Part shown: positions 1 to 7,800 of the stretch, in pieces | Position numbering within the stretch: position 1 is the first letter of the stretch | Layout: the number at the start of each line of letters is the position of its first letter | Source of the DNA: Gemmatimonadaceae bacterium | GTDB taxonomy: Bacteria > Gemmatimonadota > Gemmatimonadetes > Gemmatimonadales > Gemmatimonadaceae | Direction: 5' to 3' | NCBI GenBank assembly: GCA_019689955.1 | Contig: JADGGM010000080.1 | Span: forward strand, 1-9,049 | DNA length: 9,049 bases | Translations under genes and position numbers: made by a program | The notes under the pieces: generated by a model | The model's database searches: none | Told to the model about the DNA's origin: nothing | The model's input: the letters and a program-made list of their open reading frames with translations, nothing else

Positions 1-616
1 GGTCGCGCACGGTCATCGAGCACTGGGCCTGGGTCCACTGCACGTACGGCACGTCCCACGGCGCATACGGGTCCGCGGCGCGCTCGGAGCTGACGACCAT
101 CTTGGCCCCGGCGCGCATCTCGAGGTAGCCGGCCGAGAGCATCCCCTTGGCCTCGGCCGGCGCGATGAGCCCGCGCGCGACCTCACCGCGCATCTCGGGG
201 GTCACGGCATATGTCGCATCGCTCCAGATCGCCGTCGCGGGGCGCTGCGCGTGCGGGATCGGGGGGAGGTCCGCGGGTCGCCGCGCGATCGTCGGTGGGA
301 GCTGCGCCCCGCGCTCCGCGGCACGCACCGCCGCCTCGAGCGAGACGTCATCCACCTGGTTGGTCGTCACCGCGCTGCGCCCCGCGCCCAGGGTGCGCCA
401 GATGTCGATGCGGATGTCGCGCCGATCGCTGGCGAGGCTCGTGCGGTTCCGCGCCCAGCGGAGCTCGCCGTTCCACCACGACAGGATCTGCACGTGCGTC
501 TCCCCGCCGCCGCGGGCGAACGCGAAGATCCGCCGGGCGATGGCCTCGCACTCGGCCTTGGAGAGAATGCGCTCGCTGTCCACGAGCCGCGCGGGCCCAC
601 GCGTGCGCCGGCTCAT
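1..616 (-). CDS. TldD/PmbA-family protein, second of a pair (3' end outside window)
   Basis: The minus-strand frame starting with ATG at 616-614 stays open to the window edge, giving about 205 residues. It begins MSRRTRGPARLVDSERILSK. The visible part resembles the N-terminal domain of TldD/PmbA proteins: an Ala-rich helix (about residues 17-36), then strands reading ETHVQILSWWNGELRWARN, DIRIDIWRTLGAGRSAVTTNQ, and a helix with VSLEAAVRAAERGAQLPP. This is the usual order of that domain: a strand with an N-rich turn, a second strand, and an alpha helix before the 'LPP' turn. The start codon overlaps the stop of the upstream TldD-like gene (ATGA), and GAGGA lies 4 bases before it, so translation is probably coupled. 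In known TldD/TldE pairs the two subunits form a heterodimeric peptidase. Whether this copy carries the HExxxH zinc site cannot be seen, because that region lies outside. It has no signal peptide of its own. The family call is fairly sure; TldD versus TldE is undecided. Confidence 0.8.
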   Translation of the reverse strand, partial: MSRRTRGPARLVDSERILSKAECEAIARRIFAFARGGGETHVQILSWWNGELRWARNRTSLASDRRDIRIDIWRTLGAGRSAVTTNQVDDVSLEAAVRAAERGAQLPPTIARRPADLPPIPHAQRPATAIWSDATYAVTPEMRGEVARGLIAPAEAKGMLSAGYLEMRAGAKMVVSSERAADPYAPWDVPYVQWTQAQCSMTVRD

Positions 617-2235
617 GCTTTCCTCATGGGATCGATGAGCGTGAGCTCCTTCACCACCGCCGGCGCGGCGGTCACGCTGTGCACGCCGCGCTGCGCGGGC
701 TCACCCTTCTCCACCGTCATGCCGTAGCGGCGCAGGCTCGCGTCGCCGCCCACGGCCTGGAGCGATTTCCAGAGCTCCGTGGCGCGGAAGAGAAAGCCCG
801 CGCCGGCGATCCGCGCGACGCGCTTGCCGCGCTTGATCTCGTACACGTTCCCCGTGCCGAGGCCGCTCGAGTGCTGAAAGTCCATGTCGATCCCCGCAGT
901 CCTGATCGCGATTCCGTTGGTCACGCCGCTCACGAGCGCGTCGAAGTCGTGTGCCTCGCGCCCCGGCGCGAGCGTCAGGTTCGGTGTGTGCTGCAGCGGG
1001 GCGTAGATCGCGGTCGGCGCGGCCGCGCACCCGTGCGAGCGGACGGGCCTTCCCGCCTTGGTGTAATAGTCCTCGAGCCACGACGCGCTCTCGCGCGTGG
1101 TCTGGAAATCGACGAGCATCCCGTCCTTCACGAGCTGGAACGTGTCCGGCTCGACGCCCTCGTCATCCCACTTCACGGTGGCCGCGGCGCCGGGCTCCGC
1201 GCGCTCCGCGGTGACGGTGACGCTCGGCGCGCCGGCCTGGTAGCTGCCGAGCATCGCGAGCGGGTCGGTGAGGTAGCTCGTGCCGCCGGCGTTGGCCTCG
1301 TAGCCCAACGCGCGGTCGAGCTCCGTGGCACGGCCGAGCGTCCGGTCGACGAGGCGCGCAACCGTCTGCGCGTCGAGCACCGCGTCGTAGCGCCCCACGT
1401 CGACCGGCTTGACCGGCATGCGCAGGTCTTCTTCGAGCCCCTCGAGCGCGCGACGGATCTCCTCGAACAGCGAGTGGTCGCGGACCCGCGGGATCCGGTC
1501 GGCGGTGAAGAGCTCCCACCCCATCCCTGCCGGGGTCAGACAGTCGAGCTGGAGCGCGCCCTGCCGTCCGTCATCCAGCCTCAGGCCAAGCTCGATGACT
1601 CCGCTCATGCGGTAGCACTGCTGCGTGCAATAGCTCCCCGCCGTCGAGGCGAACGCCTTCGCCTGCGCCTCGGCCCTGGCCTCGATGTGCCGCACGCTGG
1701 TCTTCGGTGTGCGAGCGACGTAGACCCCCAGGCTGCCGAGGAAGTCCTGGGCCTCGAGCGGGGAGATCTGGAAGGGATCGATCGCGACGGGCATGGTCCA
1801 GTGCCCGTTCGCCACCGCCGGGGCGGGCGCGAGCGCGAGCGCGCGCGGCTTCCCCAGCGCGTTCGTCTTCGCCTGGTGCACCGCTTCGCGCCCGAGCCGC
1901 GCCATCTCATCCGGGCTCCACACCGGACCGCTGGCGAAGCCCCAGTACCCATCGACGAGCGCGCGCACGCCGACCTCCATGCTCTCCTCGTCGTGCGTGA
2001 GGTCCGCATAGAACGTTCGGATCCGCGTGTGCGTGAGGCGAACGTCCGCGTAGACCGCGCCCGCGCTTCGTGCGCTCTCCATCGCGCGTGCGGCGAGCTG
2101 CGCGAGGCGCGGATCCTCGATGGGGGGGAGCGGCTCCCACGTGCGGCCGAGCTGCGCCAGGAGCGTGCGGGGCATCGCCGCGGCCGCCGCAGCGAGCCCG
2201 CCGGCCTTCAAGAGACTGCGTCGTGTGAGTGTCAT
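613..2235 (-). CDS. Tat-exported TldD/PmbA-family protein with a lost zinc motif
   Basis: 540 residues. The N-terminus MTLTRRSLLKAGGLAAAAAA is a classic twin-arginine (Tat) signal: TRRSLLK followed by a hydrophobic Ala-rich stretch. The folded protein is therefore expected in the periplasm, whereas E. coli TldD is cytosolic. Residues about 40-280 form the N-terminal TldD domain (ADVRLTHTRIRTFYADL, VGVRALVDGYWGFASG). Residues about 285-490 form the C-terminal domain, with TELDRALGYEANAGGTSYL at 304-322, a WDDEG turn at 356-360, and VYEIKRGK at 464-471. TldD-family peptidases normally have HExxxH directly before the ELDRALG-type segment; here those positions read D297-R298-T-L-G-R302, so the two His and the Glu are all replaced. 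No Cys occurs after residue 403, so the late Cys metal ligand also appears absent. Cysteines present are 203, 207, 232 and 403. The start is set by the Tat motif; the ribosome site is weak (GGA, 5 bases away), 10 bases after the preceding stop. Family certain; activity doubtful. Confidence 0.9.
   Translation of the reverse strand: MTLTRRSLLKAGGLAAAAAAMPRTLLAQLGRTWEPLPPIEDPRLAQLAARAMESARSAGAVYADVRLTHTRIRTFYADLTHDEESMEVGVRALVDGYWGFASGPVWSPDEMARLGREAVHQAKTNALGKPRALALAPAPAVANGHWTMPVAIDPFQISPLEAQDFLGSLGVYVARTPKTSVRHIEARAEAQAKAFASTAGSYCTQQCYRMSGVIELGLRLDDGRQGALQLDCLTPAGMGWELFTADRIPRVRDHSLFEEIRRALEGLEEDLRMPVKPVDVGRYDAVLDAQTVARLVDRTLGRATELDRALGYEANAGGTSYLTDPLAMLGSYQAGAPSVTVTAERAEPGAAATVKWDDEGVEPDTFQLVKDGMLVDFQTTRESASWLEDYYTKAGRPVRSHGCAAAPTAIYAPLQHTPNLTLAPGREAHDFDALVSGVTNGIAIRTAGIDMDFQHSSGLGTGNVYEIKRGKRVARIAGAGFLFRATELWKSLQAVGGDASLRRYGMTVEKGEPAQRGVHSVTAAPAVVKELTLIDPMRKA
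621..625 (-). promoter_or_regulatory. Shine-Dalgarno for the second TldD gene, inside the upstream gene
   Basis: On the minus strand GAGGA sits 4 bases before the ATG at 616-614. It lies within the last codons of the upstream TldD-like gene (ending Met-Arg-Lys-Ala-stop). Together with the ATGA overlap this supports the chosen start and suggests coupled translation, fitting equal production of two subunits. Confidence 0.6.
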
Positions 2236-2245
2236 GAGATCCAGG

Positions 2246-3349
2246 TCAGGGCAGCGTGCTCTCGTCGACCACGACGATCGTGCCCGCGGTCCCGAAGATC
2301 GTGCTGTGGTACCGGTACGTGCCCGGCACCGGAAAGCGGCGGAAGCGAAGGATCGAGGCGCCGCTCGGATCGTTGGGATCGTTGGCGAACGCCTCGACGT
2401 TTCCGTCCTCGCAGAGATACGGGAACAGGGTGAACGGCGGCACGCAGAACTGCTCGTCCCGCACGATGTTCGTCGGGTCGTCGAAGGTCAGGTCCGTCGC
2501 GATGTTCGTCTGGTTGACGATGATCAGTCTCCCGCCGGGCCCCAGCAGGATGAGCGGACGACTGAACCCGCCGACGGTCTGCCCGCTCGCGTTCACCTGC
2601 GCCACGATGTCGAGCTCTTGTTGGCTCGAGTACCCGATGGTGTATCGCAGCGAGTCAGTCTTGGTGACGCCGTACGCCGTCGCCGACGCGACGATCGTCA
2701 CGTGGCCGGGGTGTACGGGGAAGAGGAGCCCGGTGGCGCGATCGATCGTCGCTGCGTCGGAGCCGCGCGTCGTGTAGTAGACGGCGAGCCCCGTGATCGG
2801 CGAGCCATCGGCGGCGAGGGTGTACGTCGTGATGGCCCTGTTGACGTTGATCGCGGTCTTCGCGCTGTCCCCCGAATCGGGCTGGATCGAGAGCGTCGCG
2901 AGCACGGGCGGGTTGGCTTCGTCGGTCACGTTGATGAGCACCGTGTCGGCGTGGCGGAGGTTGCCGACGGTGAGCGTGGCGACCACGGGGATCTGCGTTC
3001 CGGACTTGATCGCGTGCACCAGGCCATCGGCGCTCACCTCTGCGCGGTCCCGGTCGAGCGACTCGAACGTGGGCGCGGGGAGGCCGGCGAGCGGCGTGCC
3101 GTCCGGCGTGCGCGGCGTGGCCGTGAGCTGGATGGTGTCGTACGGGGCGACGGTGGAGAGCGTCACCGCGTGGTAATCGAGGGTGAGCGTCCAGTAGATC
3201 CGCGCAGGGTCGGTGACGGGGGGCGGTGTCTCGGGCGCATCGCCGGCGCAGCCGAGCGCGATGAGCATCGGGAGCACGGCGAGCCACCCGCGCCGGACGT
3301 CCCGGCGCGCGGGGTGAGGCCGCGAGATCGCGTTGAGTGGGAGAGACAT
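2246..3349 (-). CDS. Lipoprotein with two Ig-like domains and a cupredoxin-like C-terminal domain
   Basis: 367 residues. A basic N-terminus (RPHPARRDVRR) is followed by a hydrophobic segment and the lipobox ALGC, predicting lipidation at C34. Residues about 50-143 and 148-238 look like bacterial Ig-like (Big-type) repeats: the first has YDTIQLTATPRTPDGTPLAG, then FESLDRDRAEVSADGLVHAIKSG and VVATLTVG; the second has the same order with ATIDRATGLLFPVHPGHVTIVASAT. Residues about 245-362 resemble a plastocyanin-like cupredoxin fold, with GPGGRLIIVNQT early and PGTYRYHSTIFGTAGTIVVV at the end. The usual Cys-x2-His-x2-Met copper ligands near that end read S349, F352 and A355, and the early His position appears to be D286, so copper binding looks lost. 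C302 and C313 could form a disulfide in the long loop. The gene starts 4 bases after the susD-like stop. I do not know its function; a surface accessory or ligand-binding role beside SusC/SusD is inference. Domain assignments are by eye. Confidence 0.75.
   Translation of the reverse strand: MSLPLNAISRPHPARRDVRRGWLAVLPMLIALGCAGDAPETPPPVTDPARIYWTLTLDYHAVTLSTVAPYDTIQLTATPRTPDGTPLAGLPAPTFESLDRDRAEVSADGLVHAIKSGTQIPVVATLTVGNLRHADTVLINVTDEANPPVLATLSIQPDSGDSAKTAINVNRAITTYTLAADGSPITGLAVYYTTRGSDAATIDRATGLLFPVHPGHVTIVASATAYGVTKTDSLRYTIGYSSQQELDIVAQVNASGQTVGGFSRPLILLGPGGRLIIVNQTNIATDLTFDDPTNIVRDEQFCVPPFTLFPYLCEDGNVEAFANDPNDPSGASILRFRRFPVPGTYRYHSTIFGTAGTIVVVDESTLP
2367..2384. repeat. Two-copy 9-base tandem repeat in the lipoprotein gene
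   Basis: The plus strand reads ggatcgttg twice in a row. On the coding strand it encodes the duplicated Asn-Asp-Pro in ANDPNDPSG, inside the loop of the cupredoxin-like domain. Being 9 bases it keeps the frame; it probably reflects a small slippage duplication in a loop that tolerates length change. Confidence 0.6.
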
Positions 3350-3353
3350 TCGC

Positions 3354-4862
3354 TCACGCTCCTCGGCTGCGGCAGCCGGTGAACAGGGGGTTGTTCACGC
3401 GCTCCGCGCCCGGGATCGGCGCCGTGACATCGCTCCCGTAAGCGTTGAACGCGCCCGGGTACGCACCGGTGGGATAGACGCGCTCGGCCTGACGTCCGTA
3501 CTGCCGGATGAGGCGTCGCAGATCCCCCTGGCGATGCCCGGTGAGGAAGAGCCAGTAGCCGCGCTCCTGGAACAGGATATCGACACGTCCCTCCGGCGTG
3601 CCGGGGTCCGTGAGCGGGGCGAGCCCCGCGACGCCGCCTTTCCCCGCATGCCAGAGCGTGTCCGTCTTCGTCGTATCGACCGGATCGCGCTGCGTGTCGA
3701 AGGTGCCGTCGGTGCGCAGCGCGTTGAGCGTGGCGAGCCAATCGCCCGCGGCGGCGCCATTCAGCTGCGCTTCCGCCTCGATCAGCCGCGCCTCGATCCC
3801 ATCGGCGAGCACGATCGACCCGCTCCCATCGAGGGAGTACTTGGCCGGCGCGATGCGCGTGACCCCGTTGTGGTTCACGCCGTCGTTCACCCACGCCGAG
3901 CGCGGGTCGCGGCTCGAGATGAAGGGGAGCCCGTTCCCGCCTTCGGCGTCCGTCATCGTCAGGTTCACCCCGAAGACGCCGCTCCCGAAATCCTGGTAGG
4001 CGAAGGTTCGGTTCCCCGTCACATCGACCGTCCCCGAGGGGGTCGAGTTGTCGTAGCGGAGCGCGTACTGGAAGTCGTCGGGGACGTCGGCGACGGCCTG
4101 CGCGGCGTCGCCGTAGCGGCCGAGCGCGAGGAGCGCTCTCCCCTTCCCCACGCGCGCGAGGTTCATGATCCGCATACTGTCGCTCGAGAGCGCGAGCGCC
4201 GAGTCGAAGAGCGCGATGGCGCGCTCGTAGACTTCCTCGGTCGATGAGCCGGCCGCGTAGGTGAAGTCGCCGTCGAAGTCGAGCGTGCTGAGCGGAACGC
4301 CGGAGCAGAACAGGTCCGCGAGGAAGACGTCCGCGTAGCCCTCCACGGCGTCGAGATGCCCGGTGAGCGCGGACGAGCTGTCGGGCGCGTACGCGCGCAG
4401 CGCCCCGCGCGCCTCGCGCGCCTGGCCTCGCGTCTTCTGCAGGTATCCGTAGAGCTGTCGAATCGGCTCCGGCGTGGTGGAATCGCCCCCGATCCCCGGA
4501 TCCTCGGGGAGGAACCGGCTGTCAATGAGCATGGGATCCGTCACCGTGCTGCTCTGGTTGACGTCGTTCGAGCGAACTTCATCGGTGAGGAGCCCGGTGA
4601 TCGGGACGAAGGACTCCGGGCGTCCGCCGAACGCGCTCCGCAGCTGCACGATCGCGCCGCGGTACATGGCGAGCGCGCCGGCCGGCGTGTGCGTCGTGGC
4701 GGGATCGGGGACATCGGGAGGGAGCGCATCGTTCCCCGCCAGCCGCTCCGGGGAGCACCCCGCGAGGGTCGCTACAGCCAGGAGCGCTGCGGCCGCGAGG
4801 CGCACAGCGCGCGCGGAGCGAGGCGGGTGGAGCGCGGTCAGCGTCATGGAAGTCGTCGGCAT
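3354..4862 (-). CDS. SusD/RagB-family nutrient-binding outer-membrane lipoprotein
   Basis: 502 residues. A signal peptide (RLAAAALLAVATLAGC) ends in the lipobox LAGC, predicting lipidation at C36. The helical, TPR-like body typical of SusD is visible: HLDAVEGYADVFLADLFCSGVPLS at about 169-192, STEEVYERAIALFDSALAL at 207-225, and RVGKGRALLALGRYGDAAQAVADV at 237-260. Family hallmarks near the C-terminus are ADGIEARLIEAEAQLNG (353-369), ILFQERGYWLFLTGHRQGDL (429-448, the segment usually ending in a GxRLxDLRR-like motif), and PIPGAERVNNP (482-492). Length is normal for the family. SusD-like proteins sit on the SusC barrel as a lid and capture glycans or, in RagB, peptides. It starts 13 bases after the susC-like stop; an ATG at 4847 is possible, but only the one at 4862 has a ribosome site (GGAG, 7 bases). 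The ligand cannot be told from sequence. Confidence 0.93.
   Translation of the reverse strand: MPTTSMTLTALHPPRSARAVRLAAAALLAVATLAGCSPERLAGNDALPPDVPDPATTHTPAGALAMYRGAIVQLRSAFGGRPESFVPITGLLTDEVRSNDVNQSSTVTDPMLIDSRFLPEDPGIGGDSTTPEPIRQLYGYLQKTRGQAREARGALRAYAPDSSSALTGHLDAVEGYADVFLADLFCSGVPLSTLDFDGDFTYAAGSSTEEVYERAIALFDSALALSSDSMRIMNLARVGKGRALLALGRYGDAAQAVADVPDDFQYALRYDNSTPSGTVDVTGNRTFAYQDFGSGVFGVNLTMTDAEGGNGLPFISSRDPRSAWVNDGVNHNGVTRIAPAKYSLDGSGSIVLADGIEARLIEAEAQLNGAAAGDWLATLNALRTDGTFDTQRDPVDTTKTDTLWHAGKGGVAGLAPLTDPGTPEGRVDILFQERGYWLFLTGHRQGDLRRLIRQYGRQAERVYPTGAYPGAFNAYGSDVTAPIPGAERVNNPLFTGCRSRGA
3359..3364 (-). promoter_or_regulatory. Shine-Dalgarno for the Ig/cupredoxin-like lipoprotein
   Basis: Minus-strand GAGGAG lies 9 bases before the ATG at 3349-3347 and overlaps the final codons of the SusD-like gene. 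It supports this start and suggests translation linked to that gene. Confidence 0.6.
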
Positions 4863-4869
4863 GGCAGCG

Positions 4870-4873
4870 CTCC
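4870..4873 (-). promoter_or_regulatory. Shine-Dalgarno that decides the SusD-like start
   Basis: Minus-strand GGAG lies 7 bases before the ATG at 4862-4860, straddling the end of the susC-like gene's stop region. The alternative in-frame ATG at 4847 has no such site, so the longer form is preferred. Confidence 0.5.
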
Positions 4874-4875
4874 GC

Positions 4876-7800
4876 TCAGTAGGTGGCGCGGACGGAGAGG
4901 AGCCACGTGCGCGGCATGGGCAGCACGCCGGTGTCCATCACCGAGTTGCCCGTCGCAAACGCGTTCACGTTCGGATCCTTCCCGGCGTAGTTGGTCCAGA
5001 GCCCCACGTTCCTCCCCTGCACCGCGACCGAGAGCGCGCTCGCGCCGAAGCGCTGGGCGATTCGCGGCGGTGCGTTGTACGTCACCGAAAGGCTGTTGAA
5101 TCGCAGCAGGTTCACCGTCTGCAGGAGCCCGTAGTCCGTCTTCGCGGCCACGGCCACCGCGGCTTGCTGCGCCAGCGGCGCCGACGGATCACTCGCGGCG
5201 GGCGAGAAGAACGCGTAGTTCCTGTTCCCGATCGCCTCGTTGAACTGTGTGAGGCCGTCCTGGTAGGTGAAGTCCGCGCTCACGCTGAGCGCACCGCGGA
5301 AGAGGGAGAACGACGTGGCTGCTCCCGCCTCGTACTTCGGTTCGCTCGGCCCCATGTACACCAGCGTGTCGCCGAGCTGCACCTCGGAGGGGTCGATGAT
5401 CCCATCACCATTCACGTCCGCGTAGGCGAGGATGGGCTTCGCCCAGCGCCCGAAGAGCGGATACCCCGCGGCCACGCGCGCATCCGGCTGCCCGAAGGGG
5501 AGCACCCCCGCACCCAGCTTGGTGACCAGGTTGTGGTTGCGGCTCAGATGGAGGGTGGTGCTCCACGTGAACGGGTCGGAGCGCATGAGCTGCGTCGTCA
5601 CGCTCAGCTCGAGCCCGGCGTTCCGGATCACTCCAATGTTGCGGAGGATGTAGACACCGCCGTCGTCGTTGCCGTACACCGACGGTGCCACGGGGACGGA
5701 CATGATCGCGTCGTAGCGCGTCTTGCGGTACGCGCTGAAGTCGATCGAGAGCCGGTCGCCGAACATGTCCGCGTCGAAGCCGCCCTCGATCTCCGTGGAC
5801 CGCTCCGGCTTGAGCTGGCTGTTCCCGAGCCGCGACACCTGGAGCGCGTCCTGAGCGCTGCCGTCGACCCAGGGGCGGGAGGTGGCGAACAGCCGGAGCC
5901 GGTCGGCCGGCCCGGGCCACACGCCGGCGCGGCCGTACGCCGCGCGCACGCGGAAGACGTCGAAGATGTTCTTGAACGGGAAGAACGGCTCCTCGGAGAG
6001 GAGCCAGGAGACGCCGAGCTTCGGGAACGCCGGCAGGTGCACGTTCGCCCCGAACGTGGAGCTCCCGTCGAGCCGGAGCCCGGTCGAGATGGTGAAGCGC
6101 TTGTGCGTGAACGACGGCTCCACGTACCACCCGAAGCTCGTCACGTCGCTGGCCGTCTGGGTGGAGGGGGTGACCTGCTCCGCGCCGTTGAGCGAGCTGG
6201 TTCCCGGGGCGAGGCCGGAGACTCCGGAGGCGAGCGACGACAGCGACGTCTTGGTGTAGTTGGCGCCCGTCGCGAGCTGGAGGTGAAAGCCCAAGGGGAG
6301 CGGCACCGTGGCCGTGGCGCGAAGGTTCACCGTGCTGACCACCGTGGTGCCGTGCGCGATGTTCAGCTTGCCGATGCTGTCGGGGGTGAAGACCATGCCG
6401 CGGGGGAGGAGCACCTCGTCTTGCCGGCTGATCACGTTGATCCCGGCATCGGCGCTCGCGGTGAGCCAGCCGAGCGGGCGCCAGGTCACGTTCGCCCCGT
6501 TGATGACGTTGGTCGCATCGTCCGTGGCTCGCTGGTAGAAGTCCGGGAGGAGATCGTTCACCGGCGAGAATCGGGCGCCATCGCCTCGCCAGTACGTACC
6601 GGTCGCCGGATCGACGTATGTAGTCATGAGCGGCGTGAGCTGCCGCTCGAGCGTGGAGCGTTGTTGCTTCTGTCGGGTGATCATGGTCGAGATCGACGCG
6701 TCGGCCTTGGCGCCGAGCTTTGCGCCGAGGCGGCTCGCCCCGCTCCACACGGTGTTCTGTTGCGGGCGCCGCATCCACTCGGGCGGCGTGGCGCCGCCGT
6801 GCTGCGTCGCGAAGCGCGCGGCCTCGACGTCCGGGAGGGAGAGGATCCCCGTCTCGTCCTGGTAGCTTCCGGTGAGGGAGTACGTGAGCGCGTCCGTGCC
6901 GCCGGAGACGGCGACCGAGACGCTCGTGTTCCGGCCGTGCGCCAGGGGCGAGTACCGCGGATCGTTGAGCGCCTGGAACTGGACCAGGCTGTCCGCCTGG
7001 CAGTCACGCTCGACGAGCGCGCAGAGCTGCAGGTTGCCGTAGTAGTCGTGCCCCCATCGGTAGAAGCCCATGGGATAGCGGCCAGGCAGATACGACGTCC
7101 CTCGCGAGGCGCTCGCGGACCACCGTGCGGGGCCCGCGCGCCCTTTCTTCGTAGTGATGACGATGACGCCGTTCGCGGCGTCGGGCCCGTAGAGCGTCGC
7201 GGCGCTCGGGCCCTTCATCACCTCGATGGTGGCGATGCTCTGAGGGTCGATCTGATCGAGCGGCGACGGCGCAGCGATCCCGCCGCCGCCGAACATCACG
7301 TTTCCGGTCTTGCTCCCCGCGGCCAGGTTGGCGCTCTGCGAGTCGGACTGCGCGGCGTAGGTGCGAATCCCGTCGACGATCACGATGGGATCATTGGACC
7401 GCAGCACGCTGCTCGCCCCGCGGAGCCGGAGCCGGCTGGGATCCCCCGGCGCGCCGCTCGTGTGCTGTACCACGAGCCCGGGGACGCGCCCTTCGAGCAG
7501 GTCGGTCACGCTCGAGATGGGCTGCGTGGCGACGAGGGAGTCGACGTTGAGGATCGTCACGTCGTTCGCCAGCTCGTAGCGCCGCCGCGGCCCCGTGGCG
7601 GTGGTGACGACGTCCTGGAGCCGCGTCATCCCCATGCGCAACGCGAAGTCGACGCGGACGTAGCCGCTGTCGGGCACCGTGACCGGCTGCTCCGCCGGGG
7701 CGTAGCCGAGGTAGCGGACCGTGACCACGCGCACCCCCGCGGGTACGTCGCGCAACAGCGCGTACCCCTGCTCGTTGGTGGTGGCTACGAGCCGCGTCCC

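Noticed and set aside
211..2433. Long plus-strand open frame of about 740 codons opposite the TldD-like genes
   Set aside because: It is antisense to two recognisable genes, is dominated by Arg, Ala, Pro and Gly, shows no domain or signal, and is the expected product of GC-rich codon bias.
2120..3382. Plus-strand open frame of about 420 codons opposite the lipoprotein gene
   Set aside because: Arg- and Val-rich low-complexity translation with no family features; the minus-strand gene has a lipobox, domains and a ribosome site.
3333..4247. Plus-strand open frame of about 304 codons opposite the SusD-like gene
   Set aside because: Antisense shadow of a clear SusD-family gene; no recognisable motifs.
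5383..5418. EF-hand-like loop in SusC as a special calcium sensor
   Set aside because: DxNxDGxIxxxE loops near the C-terminus are common in SusC-family barrels, so it is not unusual here.
5405..6778. Minus-strand open frame of about 457 codons inside the SusC-like gene
   Set aside because: Frame-shifted shadow rich in Arg, Ala and His; the real SusC frame runs uninterrupted through it.
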